NCBI RefSeq assembly: GCF_030770395.1
Contig: NZ_CP132480.1
Span: 3,089,791 to 3,153,790 of the forward strand
DNA from: Telluria beijingensis
GTDB lineage: Bacteria > Pseudomonadota > Gammaproteobacteria > Burkholderiales > Burkholderiaceae_D
Length of the DNA: 64,000 bases
Reading direction: 5' to 3'
Under the pieces are notes generated by a model, which searched no databases, was not told where the DNA came from, and worked only from the letters and a program-made list of their open reading frames with translations. The position numbers and the translations under genes are program-made. Below are positions 17,816 through 25,706 of this stretch, piece by piece (the first letter of the stretch is position 1; each line of letters opens with the position of its first letter).

Positions 17816-19045
17816 GTACAGATTGTTCGGCATCACGCTGCGGTAGTCAGTGCCGTATTGGCGGTTATAGCTCTCGCACAGCTTGATGCCGGCGATCTTG
17901 GCCATGGCATAGGGCTCGTTGGTCGGCTCGAGCATGCCGTTCATGAGGTACTCTTCGCGGATTGGCTGGGCGCGGCGCAGGAAGCGTCCCAGGCGCGTGA
18001 CGCGGCCGTCGCCGGCCCGGGCCTGGACGATGGTGTGCCCGTCGTCCAGCACCGTCATCGAGCGGAATTTATAGATATAGATTTCTTCGCCATACAGGCC
18101 GTAGCGGCGCTGCCTGAACAGCACCGGGCCGGGCGAGCCGAGCTTCACGGCAATGGCGACCAGCAGCATCAGCGGCCCCAGCACTATCAGGGCGGACGCG
18201 CTTACCGCGATGTCCGTGCCGCGCTTGATCACGCTATTGAAGCCCATGAACGGCGTCTCGCTGATGGCGATGACCGGCATCCCGCCCACGGTATCGAAAC
18301 GCGCCTGCATCAGGTCGAACACATAAACATCCGGCAAGAAATAGACCGAGGCGGTGGTGTCCTTCAGTTCGTCGACCAGGCGCCGGATGCGTGGCTGGGC
18401 CGAGACCGGCTGGCTGATGAAAATCATCTTGATATTGTGCCGGCGCACATACGCCGCGACTTCAGTCATCGTGCCGAGCATCGGGTATGCCAGGCCGGCC
18501 GGCTGGCGTCCGTCGGCGCGGTCGTCGAAGAAACCCCGCACCTGCATGAACAGGTTCGGATGGCGCTCGCACACGCCGGCGAACTTGATGCCGGCATCGT
18601 TGGCGCCGACCACGACGATCGAGCGCAGCTCGCAGCCGTGCCGGCGGCTGTGCTTGCCGCTACCGGTGGCGAGTCGCACCGCGATATGGCTGGCCAGGAT
18701 CGTCAGCGGCGTGGCGATCGCCCAGGCCAGCAGTACCCGGTCATCGTAGTAATGGATCATGCCGCTGGCCGTGCCCAGGAAGTACAGCACCGCGAGCGTC
18801 AGGCACCAGCCGAACACCGTATCGCGGGCATAGGCCAGCATGCGGCCGCTGCGCCAGGTGCGGTAGGGATCGATATGCTGGTAGACGGCCGATGCGATGA
18901 AGAAGGCGAGGATCATGAGCACCAGGCAATAGCCAGAGAACGGTTCGCCGAAGGCCAGGGTTGCCAGGTACAGGCTGCCCATCACGATCAGCGGATCGAG
19001 CACGCGCTGGAAGAACGAGATGATGGGGATGTCGTTGACCGTCAT
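17777..19045 (-). pseudogene. wcaJ: Chimeric frame: truncated WcaJ-type sugar transferase fused to the middle of fcl
   Basis: Starts as an undecaprenyl-phosphate glycosylphosphotransferase (EPS priming enzyme). It has about four N-terminal membrane helices, a CoA-binding-like domain ([16 protein letters not shown]), another helix ([20 protein letters not shown]), then the catalytic start [13 protein letters not shown] and KFRSM. After TRLGRFLRR (about residue 359) the sequence should continue SLDELPQ; instead it reads [20 protein letters not shown], the middle of GDP-fucose synthase, in frame. The active-site C-terminus is thus lost. The junction is at about 17967-17975. ATG 19045 lies 18 bp after epsL. 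A deletion or an assembly mis-join would both explain it. Confidence 0.83.
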
Positions 19046-19063
19046 GCGCCGGACGAGCCTCGG

Positions 19064-20284
19064 TCAGAACAGCAGATTGGCGCTCAGCTGCACCATATTG
19101 GCGTCGAACTTGCCGGTGCCGAGTACCGGCGAGCCGGCGCGTGCCTGGTAGGCATAGCCGGCCACCACCTGCACCCTGGACCGGACCTGCCACAGCGCGC
19201 GCAGGCTGGCGCTGCGGATCGCGTCGGTCAGGTCGTCCGAGCCGGCGAACACGGTGCGCGCCGTGTAGTCGCGCTTCTCGTAGGCGGCGCTGGCATCGAC
19301 CCTGATCTTGTCGGAAGCGAGCCAGGTGGCTTGCAGGCTGGCGCCCTTGTTGAGGGTATAGCTGACGCTCGGGCTTTCGATCGGCGCGAACTCGCGCCAC
19401 AGGGCTGCGCTGTAGCTGATCTTGCCCGCCGGCTTGACGATGGCCGTGATACGGCCATTGATGCCGCTGGTGCTGCCCTCGCCATACGAGGGCTGCTCGC
19501 GCCGCGCATAGCCGGCCAGCGCCTGTACCGTGGTGGTTCCGCTGGCCAGCCAGTCGATTCGCGCCTTGAGTTCGTGTTGCGTGAAATCGTCGGTGAGCAC
19601 GCCGCTGGCGGAGGGGCGCCGGTAGGGATACGTGCCCTTGATGCGACGCGCGACGAGGCCGACCGAACTGCCGCTCCTGGGCCGGTACAGGAGTTCGGCC
19701 TCGACTGCCTTTTCGGTGCGGTTGTTGTAGCGCTGGGCCAGCAACTCGTACGTGTATTTGTCGCGCGCCGCACCGACCCGCAGCTTCCAGCTCGGATGCA
19801 TCTTCCAGCTGGCATCGACTACCTGGCGGCGCTGCTGGCGCAGGTTCCGTTCGTCGCTGTCGAAGTCGGTGTACGGCGCCAGCGTCTCGATGTACAGCGT
19901 TTCGGCGCGGCCCTCGAACCTGCTGCCGACTTCCCACAGCCAGCTCGCCTGCAGGTCGCGGCCATCGTAGTCGAGCTGGTCGAAGTGGTCGAACGCGACC
20001 TTCGACAGCCTGGCCGTGGCCGCGAGGCGCTGGCGGCCGATCGTCTCGTTGACGACCACGCCGGCCTCGAGCGTGCGATAGGTATCGCTGCGCCGGCCTT
20101 CGAACGGCGGCTCGTCGTCGGCCACCCGCAACAGATTGTCGTCATGGGTCCAGCCGATGGCGCCGAGCAGGCGCACGCCCTCTTGCTGCGCGTCTTTCTG
20201 TGCGGCCAGTGCCGGGAACGAACACAACAGGGTCGCCAGCGCAAGCAGGGTGCTATGCCGATGCGATGCAGGGTGGTAAGGCAT
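19064..20284 (-). CDS. epsL: EpsL-type outer-membrane protein of exosortase-linked EPS loci
   Basis: A 406-aa outer-membrane beta-barrel. The signal peptide ends CSFPALAA; the mature part consists of alternating amphipathic strands rich in aromatic residues and ends in NMVQLSANLLF, a typical C-terminal barrel strand ending in Phe. The pattern GWTHDDNLLRVAD near the start and the PEP-CTERM/XrtB context point to the EpsL family, proposed to take part in EPS passage through the outer membrane. First gene of the remaining export operon (epsL, wcaJ::fcl, epsD, epsE). Confidence 0.75.
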   Translation of the reverse strand: MPYHPASHRHSTLLALATLLCSFPALAAQKDAQQEGVRLLGAIGWTHDDNLLRVADDEPPFEGRRSDTYRTLEAGVVVNETIGRQRLAATARLSKVAFDHFDQLDYDGRDLQASWLWEVGSRFEGRAETLYIETLAPYTDFDSDERNLRQQRRQVVDASWKMHPSWKLRVGAARDKYTYELLAQRYNNRTEKAVEAELLYRPRSGSSVGLVARRIKGTYPYRRPSASGVLTDDFTQHELKARIDWLASGTTTVQALAGYARREQPSYGEGSTSGINGRITAIVKPAGKISYSAALWREFAPIESPSVSYTLNKGASLQATWLASDKIRVDASAAYEKRDYTARTVFAGSDDLTDAIRSASLRALWQVRSRVQVVAGYAYQARAGSPVLGTGKFDANMVQLSANLLF

Positions 20285-20320
20285 GTTCTAAGTGATCCCG
20301 GTGACACTGCGCCGAAGGAA

Positions 20321-21037
20321 TTACCAGAACTGCCAGCCTCCGGTATGCACCACCCAGATTCCCAGCAATCCATTCGTGATAGCGTGGGCCAGTATGGGCG
20401 ACCACAGCTTGCGGTGCCGCATATACAGCAAGCCGTAGGCCACGCCTGCCGCAATGCCGGCCAGCCAAAGCGTGTGTTCGAACCCGAACAACACGCATGG
20501 AATCACGAAAGCCTTGAAGCCGATGCGAGCCGGATCAACCGACATGAAATCGGACCGTTCGACCCAGCGCATCAAGAACGAGCGCCAGAACAATTCTTCC
20601 ATCACGGGCACGATCAGCGCAGCGCCGGCGATGCGGATCGCCACCAGCAGCCAGTCGATCTCGCCGTTCGTGCGCGGATCGTAGCCAGGCGAGCTGCCGA
20701 TCGTCATCCAGGGCGCGACCAGGTTGACCCACAGGACCAGCACCACGATACCGGCGACGATGGCGACGAGCACCTGCCGCAGCGACAGCGAGAACCGGTG
20801 CAATTCCTCGTAATCGCGCCAGAAGGCGGCCAGCAGCGCCAGCACGGCGCCGACCTGGACCGGATACAGCCAGCGCAGCTCGGCGCGGCCGATACCTGCC
20901 CGCTCGAGCAGGTCGCCGACGATGATGAAGAATATATAGGCGCCGAACGGCAGGATCCGCGCCCAGGCGGCGCGGCTGAGGAAGGGTTCGACAGCCGCAG
21001 CCGGCGGAGAACGATGTGGATCCCGGTATTCGCTCAT
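20321..21037 (-). CDS. CPBP-family intramembrane protease (exosortase-associated CAAX-protease type)
   Basis: A 238-aa polytopic membrane protein with about six to seven hydrophobic segments. The CPBP glutamate motif is VPVMEELFWRSFLMR, with the later FGFEHTLWLAGIAAG and HAITNGLLGIWV supplying the metal-binding His. This form is the CAAX-protease-related family seen next to PEP-CTERM/EPS loci. The annotated frame begins upstream, but ATG 21037 (MSEYRDPH) fits. Target unknown. It precedes epsL by 36 bp and may be in its operon. Confidence 0.82.
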   Translation of the reverse strand: MSEYRDPHRSPPAAAVEPFLSRAAWARILPFGAYIFFIIVGDLLERAGIGRAELRWLYPVQVGAVLALLAAFWRDYEELHRFSLSLRQVLVAIVAGIVVLVLWVNLVAPWMTIGSSPGYDPRTNGEIDWLLVAIRIAGAALIVPVMEELFWRSFLMRWVERSDFMSVDPARIGFKAFVIPCVLFGFEHTLWLAGIAAGVAYGLLYMRHRKLWSPILAHAITNGLLGIWVVHTGGWQFW

Positions 21038-21074
21038 CGATATGCCTCTCCGGCGCGGCTGCGTCGTAACAGCT

Positions 21075-22991
21075 TTATTCGCCCCGGGCCCGCGCCTCGA
21101 TGCGCTCCCAGCGGTCCAGCGCGTCGAGCAGCAGGTCCTCGATCTCGGCAAAGCGCGCATTGATGCGCTTGGCGTCGGCCGGATTCGTCTTGTAGAAGTC
21201 CGGCGCGTTCAGTTGCTGGGTGATGGCCGATTGCTCGTCCTCGAGGGTGGCGATCAGTTGCGGCAGTTCTTCCAGCTCGCGCTGTTCCTTGTAGCTCAGC
21301 TTGACCTTCTTGGCCGCTGCCGGGCTTGCAGGCGCCGCCTCTTCGGTCTTGGCCGGGCTCGCCTTCGCCGCGACCGGCGCCTGGACCACCGGGGCCGCGG
21401 CCCTGACGCGCTCCCAGTCAGTATAACCGCCCACATACTCGCGCCACTTGCCGCCGCCTTCGGCCACGATGACCTGGGTCACGACATTGTCCAGGAAGGT
21501 ACGGTCGTGGCTGACGAGGAAGACGGTGCCGGTGTATTCCTCGAGCAGTTCTTCCAGCAGCTCGAGGGTATCGATGTCGAGGTCGTTGGTCGGTTCGTCC
21601 AGCACCAGGCAGTTGGCCGGCTTGGCGAACAGGCGCGCCAGCAGCAGGCGGTTGCGTTCGCCGCCAGAGAGCGACTTGACCGGCGAACGCGCCCGCTCCG
21701 GCGAGAACAGGAAGTCGTTCAGGTAAGTCATGACGTGCTTGCGCTGGCCATTGATCTCGACCCAGTCGCTGCCCGGCGCGATGGTGTCGGCCAGGCTCGC
21801 CTCTTCGTTGAGCTGGGTGCGCATCTGGTCGAAATATGCCACGTTCAGCTTGGTGCCGAGACGCACGGCGCCGCTGTCGGCGGTTTCCTCGCCCAGGATG
21901 ATCTTGAGCAGGGTGGTCTTGCCGGCGCCGTTCGGGCCGATCAGGCCGACCTTGTCGCCGCGCATGATGGTGCCGGTGAAATGCTCGACGATGACCTTGT
22001 CGCCGTAGCGCTTCGACACGCCTTCGAGGTCAGCCACGATCTTGCCGGAGCGCTCGCCGGTGGCGACGTCGAGCTTGATCTGGCCCTGCTGGTCGCGGCG
22101 CGCGGCGCGCTGCAGGCGCAGCGCTTCCAGGCGGCGCACGCGGCCTTCGTCGCGGGTACGGCGCGCCTGCACGCCCTTGCGGATCCACACTTCTTCTTGC
22201 GCCAAAAATTTATCGAACTTGGCGTTCTCGACTTCTTCATTGGCCAGCAGTTCGCGCTTGCGCTCCTGGTAGGTCGTGAAATTGCCAGGGAACGACAGCA
22301 GGATGCCGCGGTCGAGTTCGATGATGCGGGTGGAGACATTGTCCAGGAAGCTGCGATCGTGGGTGATGAACAGGATCGAGCCGCGGAAGTCGCGCAGCAA
22401 GCTCTCCAGCCACTTGATCGAAGTAAAGTCCAGGTGGTTGGTCGGTTCGTCGAGCAGCAGCACGTCGGGCGCCGACACCAGGGCCACGGCCAGCGCCACG
22501 CGCTTCTGCATGCCGCCGGACAAGGTGCCCATCTTCGCATCGCCCGCCAGGTTCAGGCGGCCCAGCGTGGTCTCGACCTTGTTCGCCAGGTTCCAGCCAT
22601 CGGTGGCGTCGAGTTTGGTCTGCAGCACGTGCATGCGCTCCATCAGGGCGTCGTCGTCGCCCTGGCCGAACTTGCCGGTGAGCTCTTCATATTCCGTCAG
22701 CATCGCCTGCTGGTCGCCCATGCCCAGTGCGACCACCTCGAACACCGACATCTCCGGGTCGAATACCGGTTCCTGCTCCACGTAGGCGATGCTCAGGCCC
22801 TGCTGCATGACGAGCAGGCCGTCGTCGAGTTTCGAGCGGCCCGAGATAATCTTCAGGAGCGAGGATTTGCCGGTGCCGTTACGGCCGATGAGGCCGACGC
22901 GCTCGCCGGTTTCCAGCGAAAAATCGGCGTGGTCGAGCAGCGGGACGTGGCCGAAGGCCAGTTGCGCGGAAGTGAGGGAGATGACTGCCAT
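21075..22991 (-). CDS. uup: ABC-F ATPase, Uup type
   Basis: A 638-aa soluble tandem ABC ATPase of the ABC-F group, ribosome-associated rather than a transporter. First domain: MAVISLTSAQLAFGHVPLLD, Walker A GRNGTGKSS, signature TLSGGMQKRVALA. Second domain: Walker A GPNGAGKTT, signature KSLSGGERNRLLLA. The linker between them is rich in charged residues. The tail (about 550-638) has an Ala/Pro linker and a coiled coil (LSYKEQRELEELPQL), the Uup DNA-binding coiled-coil region. ATG 22991 begins the conserved core. Confidence 0.92.
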   Translation of the reverse strand: MAVISLTSAQLAFGHVPLLDHADFSLETGERVGLIGRNGTGKSSLLKIISGRSKLDDGLLVMQQGLSIAYVEQEPVFDPEMSVFEVVALGMGDQQAMLTEYEELTGKFGQGDDDALMERMHVLQTKLDATDGWNLANKVETTLGRLNLAGDAKMGTLSGGMQKRVALAVALVSAPDVLLLDEPTNHLDFTSIKWLESLLRDFRGSILFITHDRSFLDNVSTRIIELDRGILLSFPGNFTTYQERKRELLANEEVENAKFDKFLAQEEVWIRKGVQARRTRDEGRVRRLEALRLQRAARRDQQGQIKLDVATGERSGKIVADLEGVSKRYGDKVIVEHFTGTIMRGDKVGLIGPNGAGKTTLLKIILGEETADSGAVRLGTKLNVAYFDQMRTQLNEEASLADTIAPGSDWVEINGQRKHVMTYLNDFLFSPERARSPVKSLSGGERNRLLLARLFAKPANCLVLDEPTNDLDIDTLELLEELLEEYTGTVFLVSHDRTFLDNVVTQVIVAEGGGKWREYVGGYTDWERVRAAAPVVQAPVAAKASPAKTEEAAPASPAAAKKVKLSYKEQRELEELPQLIATLEDEQSAITQQLNAPDFYKTNPADAKRINARFAEIEDLLLDALDRWERIEARARGE

Positions 22992-23142
22992 ATTCGGTGT
23001 GCGGCCCGGTGCGGGAACTGGTCGCCGGCGCGGGCAAAAGCGTGAGTTGATTGAGTAAGGCGCACATTGTACCGACTGCACGGGCCGGCGGCGTCAATTC
23101 TCGGATATTCAGGGGGAGCGCAACAGCTGCAGGAAGGGGAAA

Positions 23143-23217
23143 TGGTATCGCCAGCAGGAATCGAACCTGCATCTAACCCTTAGGAGGGGCTTGTACTATC
23201 CATTGTACGATGGCGAC
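23143..23217 (-). tRNA. tRNA-Arg (anticodon CCT)
   Basis: Read on the minus strand, this 75-nt sequence folds as a cloverleaf. The acceptor GTCGCCA pairs with TGGCGAT, the D arm is GTAC/GTAC with loop AATGGATA, and the anticodon arm is AGCCC-CTCCTAA-GGGTT. The T arm is GCAGG-TTCGATT-CCTGC. The discriminator is A and CCA is encoded. The anticodon CCT reads AGG (Arg). It is the intact counterpart of the interrupted gene at 24375-24801. Confidence 0.95.
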
Positions 23218-23338
23218 ACTCCGGGCGAATTGTACCAGCCGCAGGCGCCTTGTGTCAGTGCCAAGGTGCAAATGTCAGCTTGTCGCACCCGACTCCTTAA
23301 TGTCGATCACCGCAACATCGACGACCCGTGCTGGCCGA

Positions 23339-23368
23339 TTGATATTTATCCAATAGCCTGGATACAAC
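23339..23368 (+). promoter_or_regulatory. Possible sigma-70 promoter for the tai4-tae4 pair
   Basis: TTGATA at 23339-23344 and TACAAC at 23363-23368 with an 18-bp spacer, 38 bp upstream of the Tai4 start. Only a by-eye match. Confidence 0.35.
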
Positions 23369-23405
23369 TCTGCCACGATCCTTCCACTACCACCAGGAGG
23401 ATCCC

Positions 23406-23756
23406 ATGCGCAGGCAGACCTGTCTCGGTTTGATGTTGCCGCTCACGGCGCTGGCCGCGCCCTACTCTCCAACCATGGATGGCAACCGCTTCATCGAGAT
23501 GATGAGCCACCCGTCGCCTTCCGGCCAGGCCTACCTGGACCGCGAGAAAGCCTACAGCTACCTCGACGGCCTGCGCGACGGCGCCGAGGGTCGGGTCTGG
23601 TGCGACGTGAGCCAGCTCAAGACGCCGGACCTGGCATACGAGATGGCCAGCAAGCTCGCACAGCTTCCGGCCACCGAGCGCAAGAAAAACGCTTCGCAGC
23701 TATTGCTGGAGCAACTGGGTCGCACCTACCCTTGCCGCAACGGCGGCAAGCGATGA
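23406..23756 (+). CDS. tai4: T6SS amidase immunity protein, Tai4-like
   Basis: A 116-aa periplasmic protein. A perfect AGGAGG site precedes ATG 23406; residues 1-18 form a signal peptide ending ALAA. The mature helical part (MDGNRFIEMMSHPS, YSYLDGLRDGAEGRVWCD, QLLLEQLGRTYPC) has two conserved cysteines, as in Tai4/Rap1a-type immunity proteins that block peptidoglycan amidase effectors. The next gene is a Tae4-type amidase and overlaps it by 4 bp (ATGA), the strongest argument for the call. Immunity precedes toxin, which ensures protection is made first. No T6SS structural gene is present in the window. Confidence 0.78.
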   Translation: MRRQTCLGLMLPLTALAAPYSPTMDGNRFIEMMSHPSPSGQAYLDREKAYSYLDGLRDGAEGRVWCDVSQLKTPDLAYEMASKLAQLPATERKKNASQLLLEQLGRTYPCRNGGKR

Positions 23757-24211
23757 AACCGCTTTTCGCCGTGCTGAACCAGCATTATCCCAGGCACGAG
23801 AGCAAGGAAAACCTGTACCGCCGGATAGGCTGGGCCGACGTCATCCAGCATCCCGGCTTCAACGATACCTGCGCCATCCGGATGAGCGTCGGACTCGCAG
23901 GCGCCGGCGTGCCCGTGCGCGGCGCGATGAAGGCGAAATTGGGCGACCTCAAGAACAAGCGTATCGAACCGCGCCAGGCAAATCTTTCGCGCATGCTCAG
24001 GGGGCTATGGGGCGAGCCCGACATCTATGCCAGCGAGCAGGATGCGCGCGACGGCATTGCCAACCGCAGCGGCGTGATTTCCTTCTTTCGCATCGGCGGC
24101 GGCCCGGGCGGCCACATCGACTTGATCTCACCCGGCCCGTATGGATTCCCGCAATGCGCCCGCAGCTGCTTCTTCGCATCCGAGGAAATCTGGTTCTGGC
24201 CGCTGCAATGA
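23753..24211 (+). CDS. tae4: T6SS peptidoglycan amidase effector, Tae4-like
   Basis: A 152-aa NlpC/P60-like amidase of the Tae4 family that cleaves the D-Glu-mDAP bond of peptidoglycan in rival cells. The catalytic Cys is in NDTCAIRMSVGLAGAG. The His is in GGPGGHIDLISPG. A further cysteine pair, QCARSC, near the C-terminus probably forms the disulfide seen in Tae4. No signal peptide, as expected for a T6SS-delivered effector. The start overlaps the stop of tai4. The pair sits between a tRNA gene and a mobile-element block, suggesting acquired cargo. Confidence 0.83.
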   Translation: MKPLFAVLNQHYPRHESKENLYRRIGWADVIQHPGFNDTCAIRMSVGLAGAGVPVRGAMKAKLGDLKNKRIEPRQANLSRMLRGLWGEPDIYASEQDARDGIANRSGVISFFRIGGGPGGHIDLISPGPYGFPQCARSCFFASEEIWFWPLQ

Positions 24212-24237
24212 CCCTGGCGGCGTCAGGACGCGCCGCC

Positions 24238-24326
24238 ATCCTCCACCCGCAGCGTGTGCTTCATGGTCGACAACAAAGCGACCATGCCCGCCTTGTCCTC
24301 GCCGGGTATATCCGCCAGCATCTCCT
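24238..24326 (-). repeat. Partial duplicate of the marR 3' end
   Basis: An 89-bp stretch about 90% identical by eye to 25190-25278, the last codons of the marR gene, in the same orientation. It encodes EMLADIPGEDKAGMVALLST, as in the intact protein, then stops. It is not a gene: no start and no DNA-binding domain. Together the two copies form direct repeats around the 24.33-25.19 kb block of IS relics and the split tRNA. Confidence 0.85.
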
Positions 24327-24374
24327 TTGCAAGCGCGTCTTGCGAGGCTCCGCCGTCTTGGCAACACTTGCCTC

Positions 24375-24801
24375 CTCTCCGTAGCACAATGGATAGTGCA
24401 CATGCCTGCTATCAAAAACGTGAACAAATGTGCTCAGCGTTTTCTTCCTGCCCCGAACCGTCCTATTGACCGTGCTCGTATCTGACAGGCGTGACTTTCC
24501 CGCCTACCATCGGCAAAACGCCGGAAGTAGTGCCTGACGTTGCCGTCAGACTCGCCACGGGTAGCGCAGCATGCGTCGCGAGGACGCTGGTTGCGAGCCG
24601 TCTTTCATATGTAAGTTGGCAAGGAGCTGATTCGACGACCGCATTCTTACACTCTCGTTCTTCCGCTTGGTTTTCGCGGAATGGAAGAGCAATTCAATAG
24701 CACTGCGTCTTACCTGCTTACGTAGTTTCAGACACCGAGACCCCGACCAGAGTTCCGCTCCTAAGCGTGGGATACTGGTTCGATTCCAGTCGGGGGGACC
24801 A
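24375..24801 (+). pseudogene. tRNA-Arg(CCT) gene split in the anticodon loop
   Basis: The 5' half (24375-24407) and 3' half (24760-24801) join to a perfect 75-nt tRNA. Acceptor CTCTCCG pairs with CGGGGGG, the D arm is GCAC/GTGC with loop AATGGATA (same loop as the intact tRNA-Arg), and the anticodon arm is CATGC-CTCCTAA-GCGTG. The T arm is ACTGG-TTCGATT-CCAGT, then A and CCA. The halves are separated by a 352-bp insert between T33 and C34. All stems pair across the gap, so the gene was functional before insertion, or is still functional if the insert is removed from RNA. Confidence 0.85.
24408..24759 (-). mobile_element. IS607-type relic (tnpB 3' end plus left end) inside the tRNA
   Basis: The left ~200 bp match the end of the intact IS607-type tnpB at 46611-46810 (shared TGCTATCAAA, TGACAGGCGTGACTTTCCCG, CAGACTCGCCACGGGTAGCG). 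The last ~35 bp (CAGACACCGAG, then AGAGTTCCGCT) match the opposite end of that element at 48607-48640. It is thus an internally deleted derivative with both ends, resembling a MITE. The tnpB-like strand is minus. It keeps the region that in TnpB elements encodes the guide (omega) RNA. Confidence 0.75.
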
Positions 24802-24838
24802 CCCTCTTCAGCACGTCACGCCGATTCTGCCAGCAGGC

Positions 24839-25079
24839 GCGGAACTGCGCCGATTTTCCGATGTCATAATCACGTAGTCAGCCATCAGGCTCGCACCCTG
24901 CGTCTTCACGACGCGATCTGCGCTACCCGTGGCGAGTCCAGCGGCAACGCTGGGCACTGCCGCCGTTCTGTTATCGGCGGGAGGCGGGAAAGTCACGCCT
25001 GTCAGATACGAGCACGGTCAGCAAGACGACTCGGGGCAGGAAGAAAGCATATGCGCAGGCATGTGCTCTCGATAGCAGG
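24839..25079 (+). mobile_element. Second IS607-type tnpB 3'-end relic, opposite orientation
   Basis: The reverse complement shares CCTGCTATC, TGACAGGCGTGACTTTCCCG and ACTCGCCACGGGTAGCG with the intact element and with the relic at 24408-24759. The inner part has diverged. The other end shows a weak left-end match, AGTTCCGC. Immediately outside its tnpB end, at 25085-25096, the minus strand reads AATGGATAGTAC, the D-loop sequence of tRNA-Arg. This suggests the same kind of target. Bases 25097-25180 show nothing recognisable. Confidence 0.65.
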
Positions 25080-25180
25080 ACCCCGTACTATCCATTCGGC
25101 CTTAACGCCGCCATGGTTGTACGCTCGGTGAAAATGTTCGACCTTCTGCGCGGGCAACGCTGTGACGTCGCCCGCGCCTT

Positions 25181-25699
25181 TCACGTCGCATCATCGACCC
25201 GCAGCTTGCGCTTCATGGTCGACAACAACGCCACCATGCCCGCCTTGTCCTCTCCAGGTATATCCGCCAGCATCTCCTCGATCCAGCGCTCGTGCACCGC
25301 CGCCATCTCGGCAAACGCCACCCTGCCCGCCTCGGTCAGCTTGACCGCCGACGCCCGCCGGTCGCGCGCATCCTGCACCCGCACGACCAGTTCCTCGCGC
25401 TCGAGCTGGTCGGTGATCCCGGTGATATTCCCCCCGGTCACCATCATGCGCTTCGACAGCTCGCCCATGCGCAAACCTTCCGGATGCCGCTCCAGTTGCG
25501 CCATCAGGTCGAAGCGCGGCAGGGTAATGCCGAAGGTGGTGCGCAGGCGGCTGCGGATCTCGTTCTCGATGCGCGTCGTGCACGACAGCATGCGCAGCCA
25601 CAGCCGCAGCGACTGGTGGTGTTCGTCCGTCAGGCGGCTTTCCAGGTCCAGGTCGGCCGCGTCGTCGTCGCCGGCCCGTGTGCGCCTGTCGTCATCCAT
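25181..25699 (-). CDS. MarR-family transcriptional regulator
   Basis: A 172-aa winged-helix regulator. The core includes RIENEIRSRLRTTFGITLPRF (helix 1), LMAQLERHPEGLRMGELSKR, the recognition part VTGGNITGITDQLEREELV, and the wing VQDARDRRASAVKLTEAGR. It lies 7 bp downstream of the CoA ligase gene on the same strand, so it likely senses the aromatic acid or its CoA ester and controls that gene. Its 3' end is duplicated at 24238-24326. Confidence 0.9.
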   Translation of the reverse strand: MDDDRRTRAGDDDAADLDLESRLTDEHHQSLRLWLRMLSCTTRIENEIRSRLRTTFGITLPRFDLMAQLERHPEGLRMGELSKRMMVTGGNITGITDQLEREELVVRVQDARDRRASAVKLTEAGRVAFAEMAAVHERWIEEMLADIPGEDKAGMVALLSTMKRKLRVDDAT

Positions 25700-25706
25700 A
25701 TGCCCC

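Noticed and set aside
17858..21163. 1101-aa open frame on the plus strand
   Set aside because: Runs antisense through wcaJ, epsL and the CPBP gene; no domain can be seen and it crosses several real gene boundaries.
24375..24801. Group I intron in the split tRNA
   Set aside because: Position fits, but the insert matches IS607 ends on both sides and I do not see the conserved intron core or a terminal G at the 3' boundary. Kept only as an alternative to test.
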